From: Flavobacterium sp. YO12
GTDB taxonomy: Bacteria > Bacteroidota > Bacteroidia > Flavobacteriales > Flavobacteriaceae
Length of the DNA stretch: 64,000 bases
Direction: 5' to 3'
Assembly (NCBI RefSeq): GCF_004119495.1
Contig: NZ_NRQU01000009.1
Coordinates: forward strand, 1 to 64,000
Every line of letters begins with the position of its first letter. The first letter of the stretch is position 1. Below are positions 32,397 through 40,100 of the stretch, one piece after another. Both the position numbers and the translations under genes were made by a program. The notes beneath the pieces are model-generated. The model saw only the letters and a list, made by a program, of their open reading frames with translations, was not told where the DNA came from and did no database searches.

Positions 32397-32701
32397 TTCA
32401 AAAAATTTTCGCTGAATAACTTGCAGGAACTAGCTTTAAAAGAATCCAAATTGGCTTGATAACTATTATCAACTACAACCAATTTTCCACCGCCAGTAAC
32501 TTCAAAATTGATTAAATCTGTCGCATTTAGAAATAAGTTTCCAGCTGCGTCAACTGTAGAAACAGTTACATAAACTAAATCGTAATTATCATTTTTGATT
32601 ATTGTTTTGTCTGTTTTTAAATCAATTCTAGAAGTTTCTCCATCTGTATGAATTTCTTTTTCTAAAACTACTTTTCCATTCTTTCTTGAAACTGATTTTT
32701 A
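32393..32701 (-). pseudogene. Remnant of a GH2 beta-galactosidase C-terminus
   Basis: On the minus strand about 100 codons translate to KSVSRKNGKVVLEKEIHT, DGETSRIDLKTDKTIIKN, DLVYVTVSTVDAAGNL, LINFEVTGGGKLVVVDN and YQANLDSFKASSCKLFSEN. The GH2 gene at 33575-35995 has the same stretch (KAISRKNGKAVLEKEIHT and so on, ending SFKANSCKLFNGK), with roughly 75% identity by eye. It has no start codon, catalytic domain or signal peptide, and it ends early. It looks like the relic of a second copy; what lies between is an intact Pr6Pr gene. The reading frame is still open. Confidence 0.85.
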
Positions 32702-32710
32702 CAAAAACAA

Positions 32711-33358
32711 TTAAGCAGAATCCTTACTTCTGATTTTAGAAATAGAAACTAAAATCAAGGACAAAATCACAAAAGCAATTAGAACCAATAATCCGTTTAC
32801 AAGCGCAGTTTTAAAACCTAGTTTCGTAACATCTATAAAAGGATAAGGATAAAAACTAGATAAAAAGCCATGAAATATTGTGTAAATCATATACAAGATT
32901 GGATATAACAGCCAATACAGAATAACTCTAAAGGAGATTTTTTCGGGACTTATAAAAAACAGCCAATAAAAGAAAAATAAAACAGGAACAACCGTATGAA
33001 ATATTTCACTCACGATAAGGTGATGTCCTTTTAAATCAGCAATTGAACGAAGAAGCAAATTAAAAACGATTCCTACAATCAAAATATAAACGGTAATCGC
33101 AGTGATGGTTGTACATTTTCTAAAAAAAGCATTTGCTATACTTTTTCCGCCAAATAATAGTATTGCTGTACAAAGAAAAACGATGGTATTTGTGGTAATT
33201 GTAAAAAAGCTAAAAAAGCGAACTGCGGCGCTAAAAAAGGTAAAATCAGATCCATTTAATAATAAATAAAACTGTGTTGGTAAAGCGTACAACTCCAGGG
33301 CAAAAATAATACCCAGCAAAATTTCCCCTTTAATTCTTGTGGTATTTTCTTTTTCCAT
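32711..33358 (-). CDS. Pr6Pr-family membrane protein
   Basis: The 215 residues contain six predicted membrane helices, at about 12-32, 42-68, 82-104, 118-140, 148-168 and 185-208. FLLLNGSDFTFFSAAVRFFSFF and TNTIVFLCTAILL with late HGFLSSFYPYPFIDVTKLG are typical of the Pr6Pr/FAR-17a-like integral membrane family. Its function is unknown. It lies between the GH2 remnant and a complete GH2 gene on the same strand, with a terminator upstream, so it probably has its own promoter. Confidence 0.75.
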   Translation of the reverse strand: MEKENTTRIKGEILLGIIFALELYALPTQFYLLLNGSDFTFFSAAVRFFSFFTITTNTIVFLCTAILLFGGKSIANAFFRKCTTITAITVYILIVGIVFNLLLRSIADLKGHHLIVSEIFHTVVPVLFFFYWLFFISPEKISFRVILYWLLYPILYMIYTIFHGFLSSFYPYPFIDVTKLGFKTALVNGLLVLIAFVILSLILVSISKIRSKDSA

Positions 33359-33385
33359 ATTTCATGTAAGTCAGTTTACTAAAAT

Positions 33386-33425
33386 AAAAAAAATCCGCTT
33401 CGAAATTTTGAAAGCGGATTTTTTT
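33386..33425 (-). terminator. Terminator after the GH2 beta-galactosidase gene
   Basis: AAAATCCGCTT and AAGCGGATTTT enclose an 11-base loop with A/T runs on both sides, so it can act on either strand. It ends transcripts coming from 33575. Confidence 0.75.
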
Positions 33426-33429
33426 ATGT

Positions 33430-33551
33430 TTTGCTCCTCTGGAGCTTATTCTATATACACCATATTTTCTCTACACCTATTATCGCTCTTCCAGCGCTTA
33501 AAAAAATTATTGCTCGTCTTTTTCTTTAGAACAAGCTCCAGCGGAGCTTAC
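33430..33551. repeat. Palindromic repeat family 3, copy with GCTCC(N)GGAGC ends
   Basis: TTTGCTCCTCTGGAGCTTAT at one end and ACAAGCTCCAGCGGAGCTTA at the other are short palindromes in themselves and similar to each other. The centre is AT-rich with no ORF. Confidence 0.65.
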
Positions 33552-33574
33552 TATTTATAGAAAACAATATAAAA

Positions 33575-35995
33575 TTAATTAACCTTTATCTGAATTGACG
33601 AAACTGAAATTCCATTGCCAGTCAAAGCCTTCAACTGAATATTCTCTTTTTTCCCATTCGATTGAATAATCGCAATACATTTTCCATTAAACAATTTACA
33701 AGAATTCGCTTTAAATGAATCTAAATTGGCTTGATAACCATTATCAACTCCAACCAATTTTCCGCCGCCTGTAACTTCAAAATTGATTAAATCCATGGCA
33801 TCGGATACTAAATTCCCCTCTTTATCCGTCATAGAAACAGTTACATAAACCAAATCGTAAGTATCATTTTTAACCGTCGTTTTATCTGCTTGCAAGTCAA
33901 TTTTAGAAGCTTCTCCGGCTGTGTGGATTTCTTTTTCTAAAACTGCTTTTCCATTCTTTCTTGAAATTGCTTTTAAAATTCCTGGTTCGAACTTGACTTT
34001 CCATGAAATATGCAAATCATCGTTTTGTTTTGATTTTTTTCCGAGGGATTTTCCGTTTAAGAATAATTCCACTTCATCAGCATTATTGTAATATGCCCAA
34101 ACTTCAACTTCTTGATCTTTTTTCCAATTCCAATGTGGAAAAATATGCAAAACGTCTTTGTTCGACCATTCACTTTGATACATATAATACACATCTTTTG
34201 GAAGTCCAGCTAAATCTACAATTCCGAAATACGAACTTCTCGCTGGAAATGGATACGGATCAGGTTCTCCGATATAATCAAATCCAGTCCAAATAAAAGT
34301 TCCCGCCATGAAATCTTGTTTCTTGATCGTTTTCCAGTTTTCTTCGTGCGTTGCTCCCCAATACGATTTCACCTGATCGTAAGCCGAAACCGTCCAATCA
34401 GCATTTCCGTCAAACGGCGCACCGTGTTTTGTCGGCCACGCTTTAATTCCATCAGGAAAATCATAATGTCCGCGTGTTTCTAAAGCCGAAACACTTTCAG
34501 AAGCCAATATTTTTTGTCCTTTAAAACGAGTTGGAAAATCTTTATAATCTTCATGTTTGTAATTAAATCCTAAAATATCTAAAGCTCCAGATTGGTAAAT
34601 AAAATTCTTTTCAATTATATTTTCGGTCAAAGCCGAAGTTACGGGACGAGTCGTATCTAATGATTTTACAATTTTAGCTAGTTCTCTGGTAATTGCAATT
34701 CCAGTTGAATCAAACTGTTCTCTAATTTCGTTACCAATACTCCACATCATAACCGATGGATAATTGCGGTCTCTCTTGATAAAATCTTCTAAATCCTGTT
34801 TGTGCCAAGCATCCCAATCTTTATGGTAATCGTTGGTTACTTTTTTCTTTTTCCAAACGTCAAAGGCTTCGTCCTGAACAATAAAACCCATTTCATCACA
34901 CAATTGCATCATTTCCAAAGAATGTGGATTATGAGACATTCTGATTGCATTTGCACCCATTTCCTTCATTATAGTCAGTTTTCTTCTAACGGCATGGATA
35001 TTCTCTACAGCGCCCAAAGCACCATTATCATGATGCAGACAAACTCCGTATATTTTCGTTGGAACACCATTTAATGAAAATCCTTTCTCTGAATCAAAAT
35101 TAAAATAACGGAATCCTAGCGGTGTTTCGTAATTGTCGACAAGTTTAGATTTCTCATAAACTTTAGTAATCACTTTATACAAATATGGATTTTCTGTACT
35201 CCACAATTTCGGTTGCTTTAAAACCAAATTATGAACCTTTTTTTCTGATGTTTTAGCACCAATTTTTTCTGTTGAAGTAAAATTAGCAACTTCTTTATTC
35301 TCAGCATTTATAATCGAAGTAACCAATTTAAATTCTTTTGCAGAAGTGTTATCATTATCAATTGTTACTTCTAAATGTATTGTTGATTTTTCTGCTGAAA
35401 CTTCAGGAGTCGTTACATAAGTTCCCCACTTCCCTACATGCAGTTTTTCGCTCGCAACCAATCTTACATTTCTATAAATTCCCGAACCTGTATACCATCT
35501 AGAATTTGGCTGCGCGTCATTATCAACTTTTACGGCAATTATATTCTCTTTTCCAAAATTCAAATATTGAGTCAAATCATAACCAAAAGAAATATATCCG
35601 TTCGGACGTATTCCTAAAGATTTTCCATTTATGAAAACTTCACTGTTTTTAAAAACACCATCAAATTCAATCGAAATCGTTTTGTTTTTCCAATTATTAG
35701 AAACGGTAAAAACCTTGCGATACGAGCCTTTTCCCGCAGGTAGAAATCCCTGTGCTTGTTTTGTTTTACTGTTTTTATCAAAAGCACCTTCGATGCTCCA
35801 GTCGTGCGGTAATTGAAGTGTTCGCCAATCTTTAGAATTAAAATCAGCTTGAATTGCTGTTGGATAATCTCCTAATTTGAAGTTCCAATTTTTATTAAAA
35901 TCTTCGACAATTCTAGCTGGCTTCTGTGCAAAAATTGATACCGAAAACAATAAGGCAACTGTAATTTTTTGAAATATGTTTTTATGTTTAATCAT
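33575..35995 (-). CDS. GH2 beta-galactosidase-type glycosidase, exported
   Basis: The 806-residue enzyme has a signal peptide (ends FAQKP at about 24), a sugar-binding jelly roll (45-190: LPHDWSIEGAF, WYTGSGIYRNV), an immunoglobulin-like domain (190-300) and a TIM barrel (300-600) with YGVCLHHDNGALGA, NAIRMSHNPHSLEMMQLCDE, the acid/base Glu in MMWSIGNEIREQ and the likely nucleophile Glu in ILASESVSAL. The C-terminal part includes a DUF4982-like domain (IFPHWNWKKDQEVEVWAYY) and a bacterial Ig-like domain. It removes beta-galactosyl or similar residues from pectin side chains. Part of its C-terminus is duplicated as a relic at 32393-32701. Confidence 0.9.
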   Translation of the reverse strand: MIKHKNIFQKITVALLFSVSIFAQKPARIVEDFNKNWNFKLGDYPTAIQADFNSKDWRTLQLPHDWSIEGAFDKNSKTKQAQGFLPAGKGSYRKVFTVSNNWKNKTISIEFDGVFKNSEVFINGKSLGIRPNGYISFGYDLTQYLNFGKENIIAVKVDNDAQPNSRWYTGSGIYRNVRLVASEKLHVGKWGTYVTTPEVSAEKSTIHLEVTIDNDNTSAKEFKLVTSIINAENKEVANFTSTEKIGAKTSEKKVHNLVLKQPKLWSTENPYLYKVITKVYEKSKLVDNYETPLGFRYFNFDSEKGFSLNGVPTKIYGVCLHHDNGALGAVENIHAVRRKLTIMKEMGANAIRMSHNPHSLEMMQLCDEMGFIVQDEAFDVWKKKKVTNDYHKDWDAWHKQDLEDFIKRDRNYPSVMMWSIGNEIREQFDSTGIAITRELAKIVKSLDTTRPVTSALTENIIEKNFIYQSGALDILGFNYKHEDYKDFPTRFKGQKILASESVSALETRGHYDFPDGIKAWPTKHGAPFDGNADWTVSAYDQVKSYWGATHEENWKTIKKQDFMAGTFIWTGFDYIGEPDPYPFPARSSYFGIVDLAGLPKDVYYMYQSEWSNKDVLHIFPHWNWKKDQEVEVWAYYNNADEVELFLNGKSLGKKSKQNDDLHISWKVKFEPGILKAISRKNGKAVLEKEIHTAGEASKIDLQADKTTVKNDTYDLVYVTVSMTDKEGNLVSDAMDLINFEVTGGGKLVGVDNGYQANLDSFKANSCKLFNGKCIAIIQSNGKKENIQLKALTGNGISVSSIQIKVN

Positions 35996-36030
35996 AAATA
36001 TGTTTTTTTATTCTAATCTAATAACTTCTC

Positions 36031-36134
36031 TGTCATTTCGACCGAAGGGAGAAATCACACACGGCATTCCGCAATGTAAATCGCCAATCTTTGTCGAGTT
36101 TCTAGTGTGATTTCTCCCTTCGGTCGAAATGACA
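36031..36134. repeat. Palindromic repeat family 1, copy C (both arms of the CCGAAGGG type)
   Basis: TGTCATTTCGACCGAAGGGA plus GAAATCACAC is repeated as an exact reverse complement, a 30-bp arm pair around AATGTAAATCGCCAATCTTTG. A short GCTTCGACTTCGCTCAGCC stretch follows at 36160-36180, another common intergenic motif. Confidence 0.88.
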
Positions 36135-36257
36135 AACTAGACTTGGTATCAACTTTGCACGGGCTTCGACTTCGCTCAGCCTGACAAAACTAATTTTACG
36201 GTACAGAGAAAAACCTTTGTCTCTTTGCATCTCTGTAACTTTGAACCTCAAAAAAAA

Positions 36258-39200
36258 TTATTGAAACTCAAAATTATCTAACATTAATCCTTTCAAATCA
36301 TCACCTTCCAACGTTATTTTATATGTTCCAGCGTTAATATAACCACCCGAAGTTGTGTTTAAAATTTTCCATTTTTCAGGCGATGGAAAAAACTCAATTG
36401 TATCATTTCGCATTAAAATTCCGTAAGCATCTTCCATTTTGAATTTGACTTTTAACGGAGTTTCATTTCTATTCATAAAACGGAAACGCATTAAATAAAT
36501 TCCGGCAACACCCGGTTTTACTTCAAACTCAATGCTGTTGTTTGTCTTTTTTGTGAATTCAATATAATCAGCTTTTTTGAAATTTCCTTTTTCGATTCCG
36601 TCTCCCGTTGTTTTCGTTTTTTCAGCTTCAATAATTACAACTGGTCTTGAATCGTCTTTTTCGCCCATATCATAAATTGGAACAACGGCAATTGAAGATA
36701 TTGCTTCCGCATTATCAAAAACGACTTTTTCTCCTTTCTTTACTTTTTTAGTGAAAACGTCAAATGAAATTCCGTTGCTGTTTTTCGCTTTTTCTTCATT
36801 TTTTTTATAATCAAAAAGCCAATTTAATGTCTTAGTGATTTTACTGTCAATTAGAACATAAACAGTCGATTCTTCTTTCGCTGTAAATGAACCTAAAACT
36901 TTTGTACTACTAGAAAACTGTAAATAATCTGCTCCAAAAACTTCCGAAGGCAATTCTGTAAAAATCACTTCTGAGTTTGTGAATTGCTTCGAATTAATAT
37001 CTAACCAAGAAGCAATTTTAAAATCTTTAGAATCTAAACTTACATTCTGAATATTTTTTAGTGATTCATTTGCTGGTTTTACATTTTTATCTTTTGTTGC
37101 AATCGCAATTGCAGAAATAATTGCCTGCGAAGCTTTTACATTAGGAAACGAAATCACTATTTTTCCGTTTATACTTTTTACAACAAAAGTTTTCTTTAAT
37201 ACATTGTCATGTCCTGCTTCTGCCCAAATATCAAAATCTTTTAAAACAACATTGTTGTTAATAGAAACATCAAACAAACGCCATCCTTTGCAGTCCATTC
37301 CTCCTCCTGTTCCGTACCAAGGTTCTGTGAAATACAATTCTACCAAATATTCTCCGTCTGGTGCAGGAAATTCATAACTCAGTTTATCAACACCATATCT
37401 AAAACTTTGAAATAACGCTGAATCTTTTGTTCCGTTAACTGGATCAAAAGTTGTTCTTTGACTTGCGAAAAAATCAGGAAGCTTTTCAAAATTATCTGTC
37501 CAAGATAATGATCCCCAGGTATTTTTTCCGTTTTTGTGCGTATCAGAAAGCCAAATATTTCCTGATGAATCTGTCAATTCAGAACCTCCGCAATTTACTC
37601 TGTAAATATAATTATAACCGCTTTTCGCTTTTATAACATCTGCTTTATTGGTTATTAAAGCCTCAAAATTTGGTGCTTTTGGAAAATTATTCAAAACAAT
37701 ATAATCTTTAGCAACTGCTTTTCCGTTAACATATCCAACTGCATACAAAACATTGTATTGAACATTAACATTGTTAAACTGAAAATGCTGTCCGATTCCA
37801 GGATTTTTTAGCTTCCCTAAAGAAGATTTATTCACATCGTTGAACAATTCTACTTCTTCACAATTCGAATAAATATCAATTCCATTTTTGATTCCCGATT
37901 TTTCCCAACGACTTGGCCAAGTATGCGAAACGATATAAACCATCGGATTGGTTTTGTTCGAAACATAATTCGCACGATACATATAGAAAGCATCCAGAGG
38001 TTCTCCCCAAATTGTAAAAAGTCCTTTATAATTTACGGGCCCGACTTTATCAATATCCCTAAAACCTTCTCCATTTTGCACGCGCCCCGGATTTTCGTGC
38101 GAAGCAAAAAGCCAGTTGAATTGTCCAGCAATTTTATCTTTCACCGATTCGGCTTCGCGAACTTTGATTTCCATTAATTGAGAAAAACGGTTTTCACTTA
38201 AAGTTCCCTTTTGATCAAACTCGCCTTCAGTATGTAAATCAGCTGAACGCCATGCGCCGTATTCTCCGTTTAGTAACTGAGTCGTCATTTCTAAATGATA
38301 CTTTAATGGATCTCCGCCATACGTTCCCGACCAGTTTTGAACTACATTCCAATCTGTTCCTTCTCCACCGTTACAAGTTGTTACGATTCTTTGCGATGCT
38401 GATAACGGATCCATTTCGCGGATAATCTGTGTGCATTCTTCTGCAAATTCTTTTGGAATAGTACTTTCATTCTGCAATCCCCACATTACTACAGACGGGC
38501 TGTTTCTGCGTTCTTTAATCCATTCTCGCAACAAGCTTTTAAAGTTTTCTTTAAACTCAGGCGTATCGTACCAAATATGTGCAGAAAACTGACTCCAAAA
38601 CAAGATTCCGTTTTCGTCTAATTCTTTTTGGTATAATAAATTATGAGGCTGATGCGCTTCTCTAAAAGCATTAAATCCTGCTGCTTTGATTTGCTCAATT
38701 CTGGAATGAATCATTTCATCTGAAAACGAATGACTGTTTCCAACTAAATGTTCGTATTCACAAGTTCCGTTGATGAATACAGGTTCATCATTGATAAAAA
38801 AGCGGTTGTCTTTTCCGTCTCGGCTAACTGGCCAGCTCACCCAACGGATTCCATAAGGCGTTGTTAATTGGTCGATTATTTTTCCATTTTCATAAACTGA
38901 AGTCATCAATTTATACAAGTACGGATTGGATGGCGACCATAATTTCGGATTCTGAATCTCAGGAAGTGTAAGTACTATTTCCTTTGTTTCTCCTGAACTG
39001 TTTTTAATATTCGTTTTTTGGGTTGCAACTTTCTTTCCTGAAGCATCAAAAAGGATATTTTCAATCGTTACATTTCGATCTGAAGTGCCGTAATTCTTGA
39101 TTTCTGTAGTGGTATGAAGAATCGCTTTTTGTTTAGAAACCGATTTATCATTCCAAATATGAACTCCAAACGGCTGAATTCTAACATCGTTTGTAATTAC

Positions 39201-39779
39201 CAAAGAAACGGGTCTGAAAATTCCCATTGGCTGAGAACCTTCTGAAAATCCCCATTCGCCAGAACAGCCTCCGCATACCCAAGGAAGATCTGCTATAAAA
39301 GATGGATGCGCTGCTTTTACTAAAATCGTATTTTCCTTATCAAAAGAAACTGCTTTTGAAATATCTATTGTAAAAGTAGTTCGTCCGCCTTTATGTTCAC
39401 CTACTTTTTTGCCGTTTACCCAAACAGTTGCGTACGAACTAACACCTTCAAAATAGAGGAAATGCTGTTTTGAACTGTCTTTTTTATCAAGCTTTAAAGT
39501 CTTTTTATACCAAGCTGTACCATGCAAATTCCCATGTTTTGTTCTTCTAAAACCATAATACTGATCCCAGTTGTGAGGAACATTTACATTTAACCATTGA
39601 TCTGATTTTGGATTCTCCACAAAAGATTTCTCGTCTTGCGGATTATCCAAAATAATGGTTTCCCAAGATGAGTTCAGCGAAACTTCCTTTCGAACTTTCG
39701 CCGAACCTTTTGTGCTCTGACTCCAAACAAAGCATAAACTTGAAAAAAAACAAAAAATAAAAAAAACTACTCTGTTCAT
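36258..39779 (-). CDS. Large multidomain GH2 glycosidase with malectin-like and CBM6/35-like domains
   Basis: The 1173-residue exported protein has a signal peptide (ends VWSQ), a GH2 jelly roll (30-190: NVPHNWDQYYGFRRTKHGNL, SYATVWVNGKKVGEH), an Ig-like domain, a TIM barrel (about 310-620) with NGTCEYEHLVGNSHSFSDE, FREAHQPHNLLYQKELDENG and the acid/base Glu in VVMWGLQNESTIP, then a malectin-like domain (about 705-880: YRVNCGGSELTDSSG, GEYLVELYFTEPWYG) and a C-terminal CBM6/35-like module (about 1045-1173: IIEAEKTKTTGDG, GTYKITLEGDDLKGLMLDN). It likely attacks a pectin side chain and stays bound to it. The exact bond is not predictable; beta-glucuronidase, beta-galactosidase or arabinopyranosidase are possible. 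Confidence 0.85.
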   Translation of the reverse strand: MNRVVFFIFCFFSSLCFVWSQSTKGSAKVRKEVSLNSSWETIILDNPQDEKSFVENPKSDQWLNVNVPHNWDQYYGFRRTKHGNLHGTAWYKKTLKLDKKDSSKQHFLYFEGVSSYATVWVNGKKVGEHKGGRTTFTIDISKAVSFDKENTILVKAAHPSFIADLPWVCGGCSGEWGFSEGSQPMGIFRPVSLVITNDVRIQPFGVHIWNDKSVSKQKAILHTTTEIKNYGTSDRNVTIENILFDASGKKVATQKTNIKNSSGETKEIVLTLPEIQNPKLWSPSNPYLYKLMTSVYENGKIIDQLTTPYGIRWVSWPVSRDGKDNRFFINDEPVFINGTCEYEHLVGNSHSFSDEMIHSRIEQIKAAGFNAFREAHQPHNLLYQKELDENGILFWSQFSAHIWYDTPEFKENFKSLLREWIKERRNSPSVVMWGLQNESTIPKEFAEECTQIIREMDPLSASQRIVTTCNGGEGTDWNVVQNWSGTYGGDPLKYHLEMTTQLLNGEYGAWRSADLHTEGEFDQKGTLSENRFSQLMEIKVREAESVKDKIAGQFNWLFASHENPGRVQNGEGFRDIDKVGPVNYKGLFTIWGEPLDAFYMYRANYVSNKTNPMVYIVSHTWPSRWEKSGIKNGIDIYSNCEEVELFNDVNKSSLGKLKNPGIGQHFQFNNVNVQYNVLYAVGYVNGKAVAKDYIVLNNFPKAPNFEALITNKADVIKAKSGYNYIYRVNCGGSELTDSSGNIWLSDTHKNGKNTWGSLSWTDNFEKLPDFFASQRTTFDPVNGTKDSALFQSFRYGVDKLSYEFPAPDGEYLVELYFTEPWYGTGGGMDCKGWRLFDVSINNNVVLKDFDIWAEAGHDNVLKKTFVVKSINGKIVISFPNVKASQAIISAIAIATKDKNVKPANESLKNIQNVSLDSKDFKIASWLDINSKQFTNSEVIFTELPSEVFGADYLQFSSSTKVLGSFTAKEESTVYVLIDSKITKTLNWLFDYKKNEEKAKNSNGISFDVFTKKVKKGEKVVFDNAEAISSIAVVPIYDMGEKDDSRPVVIIEAEKTKTTGDGIEKGNFKKADYIEFTKKTNNSIEFEVKPGVAGIYLMRFRFMNRNETPLKVKFKMEDAYGILMRNDTIEFFPSPEKWKILNTTSGGYINAGTYKITLEGDDLKGLMLDNFEFQ

Positions 39780-39841
39780 ATTTTTTTATTGAACCATATA
39801 AGTAATATAAGGCTGTTAAAATTGTTCTACATTCTCTACTT

Positions 39842-39949
39842 TTTGTCATTTCGACGTAAGGAGAAATCTTCGCAAGTAACTCCGCATAGAAATGTCGCCA
39901 ATCTTTGTGGAGTTACTTGCGAAGATCCCTCGTTCCTCGGGATGACAAG
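39842..39949. repeat. Palindromic repeat family 1, copy D (mixed arms)
   Basis: The left arm TTTGTCATTTCGACGTAAGG is of the copy B type; the right arm CCCTCGTTCCTCGGGATGAC is of the copy A type. The inner parts CTTCGCAAGTAACTCC and GGAGTTACTTGCGAAG pair perfectly. Confidence 0.85.
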
Positions 39950-39972
39950 ATTGTGTTTATTCCTTGTTGTTC

Positions 39973-40090
39973 GCGTGAGGGATGGCAGTGGAGCTCTTTT
40001 TTAGGGCATTTTTGCTCCGCCTATTCGCTAACGCTCGGGTCTTGCCTTAAAAAAAGCGGGAACGTACAGCCCGACCCGGAGGGACACGCC
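39973..40090. repeat. Structured interspersed element (GCGTGAGGGAT ... GCCCGACCC ... CACGC)
   Basis: The ends GCGTGAGGGATGGCAGTGGA and CAGCCCGACCCGGAGGGACA with CACGCCC pair through GCGTG/CACGC. Inside, CTTTTTTAGGGCA faces TGCCTTAAAAAAAG in a long hairpin with a variable loop. I recall the GTGAGGGAT...GCCCGACCC ends as a frequent intergenic element in Flavobacterium and relatives. It may be an RNA element or mobile repeat; no function is known to me. Confidence 0.6.
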
Positions 40091-40100
40091 CAAATTATTC

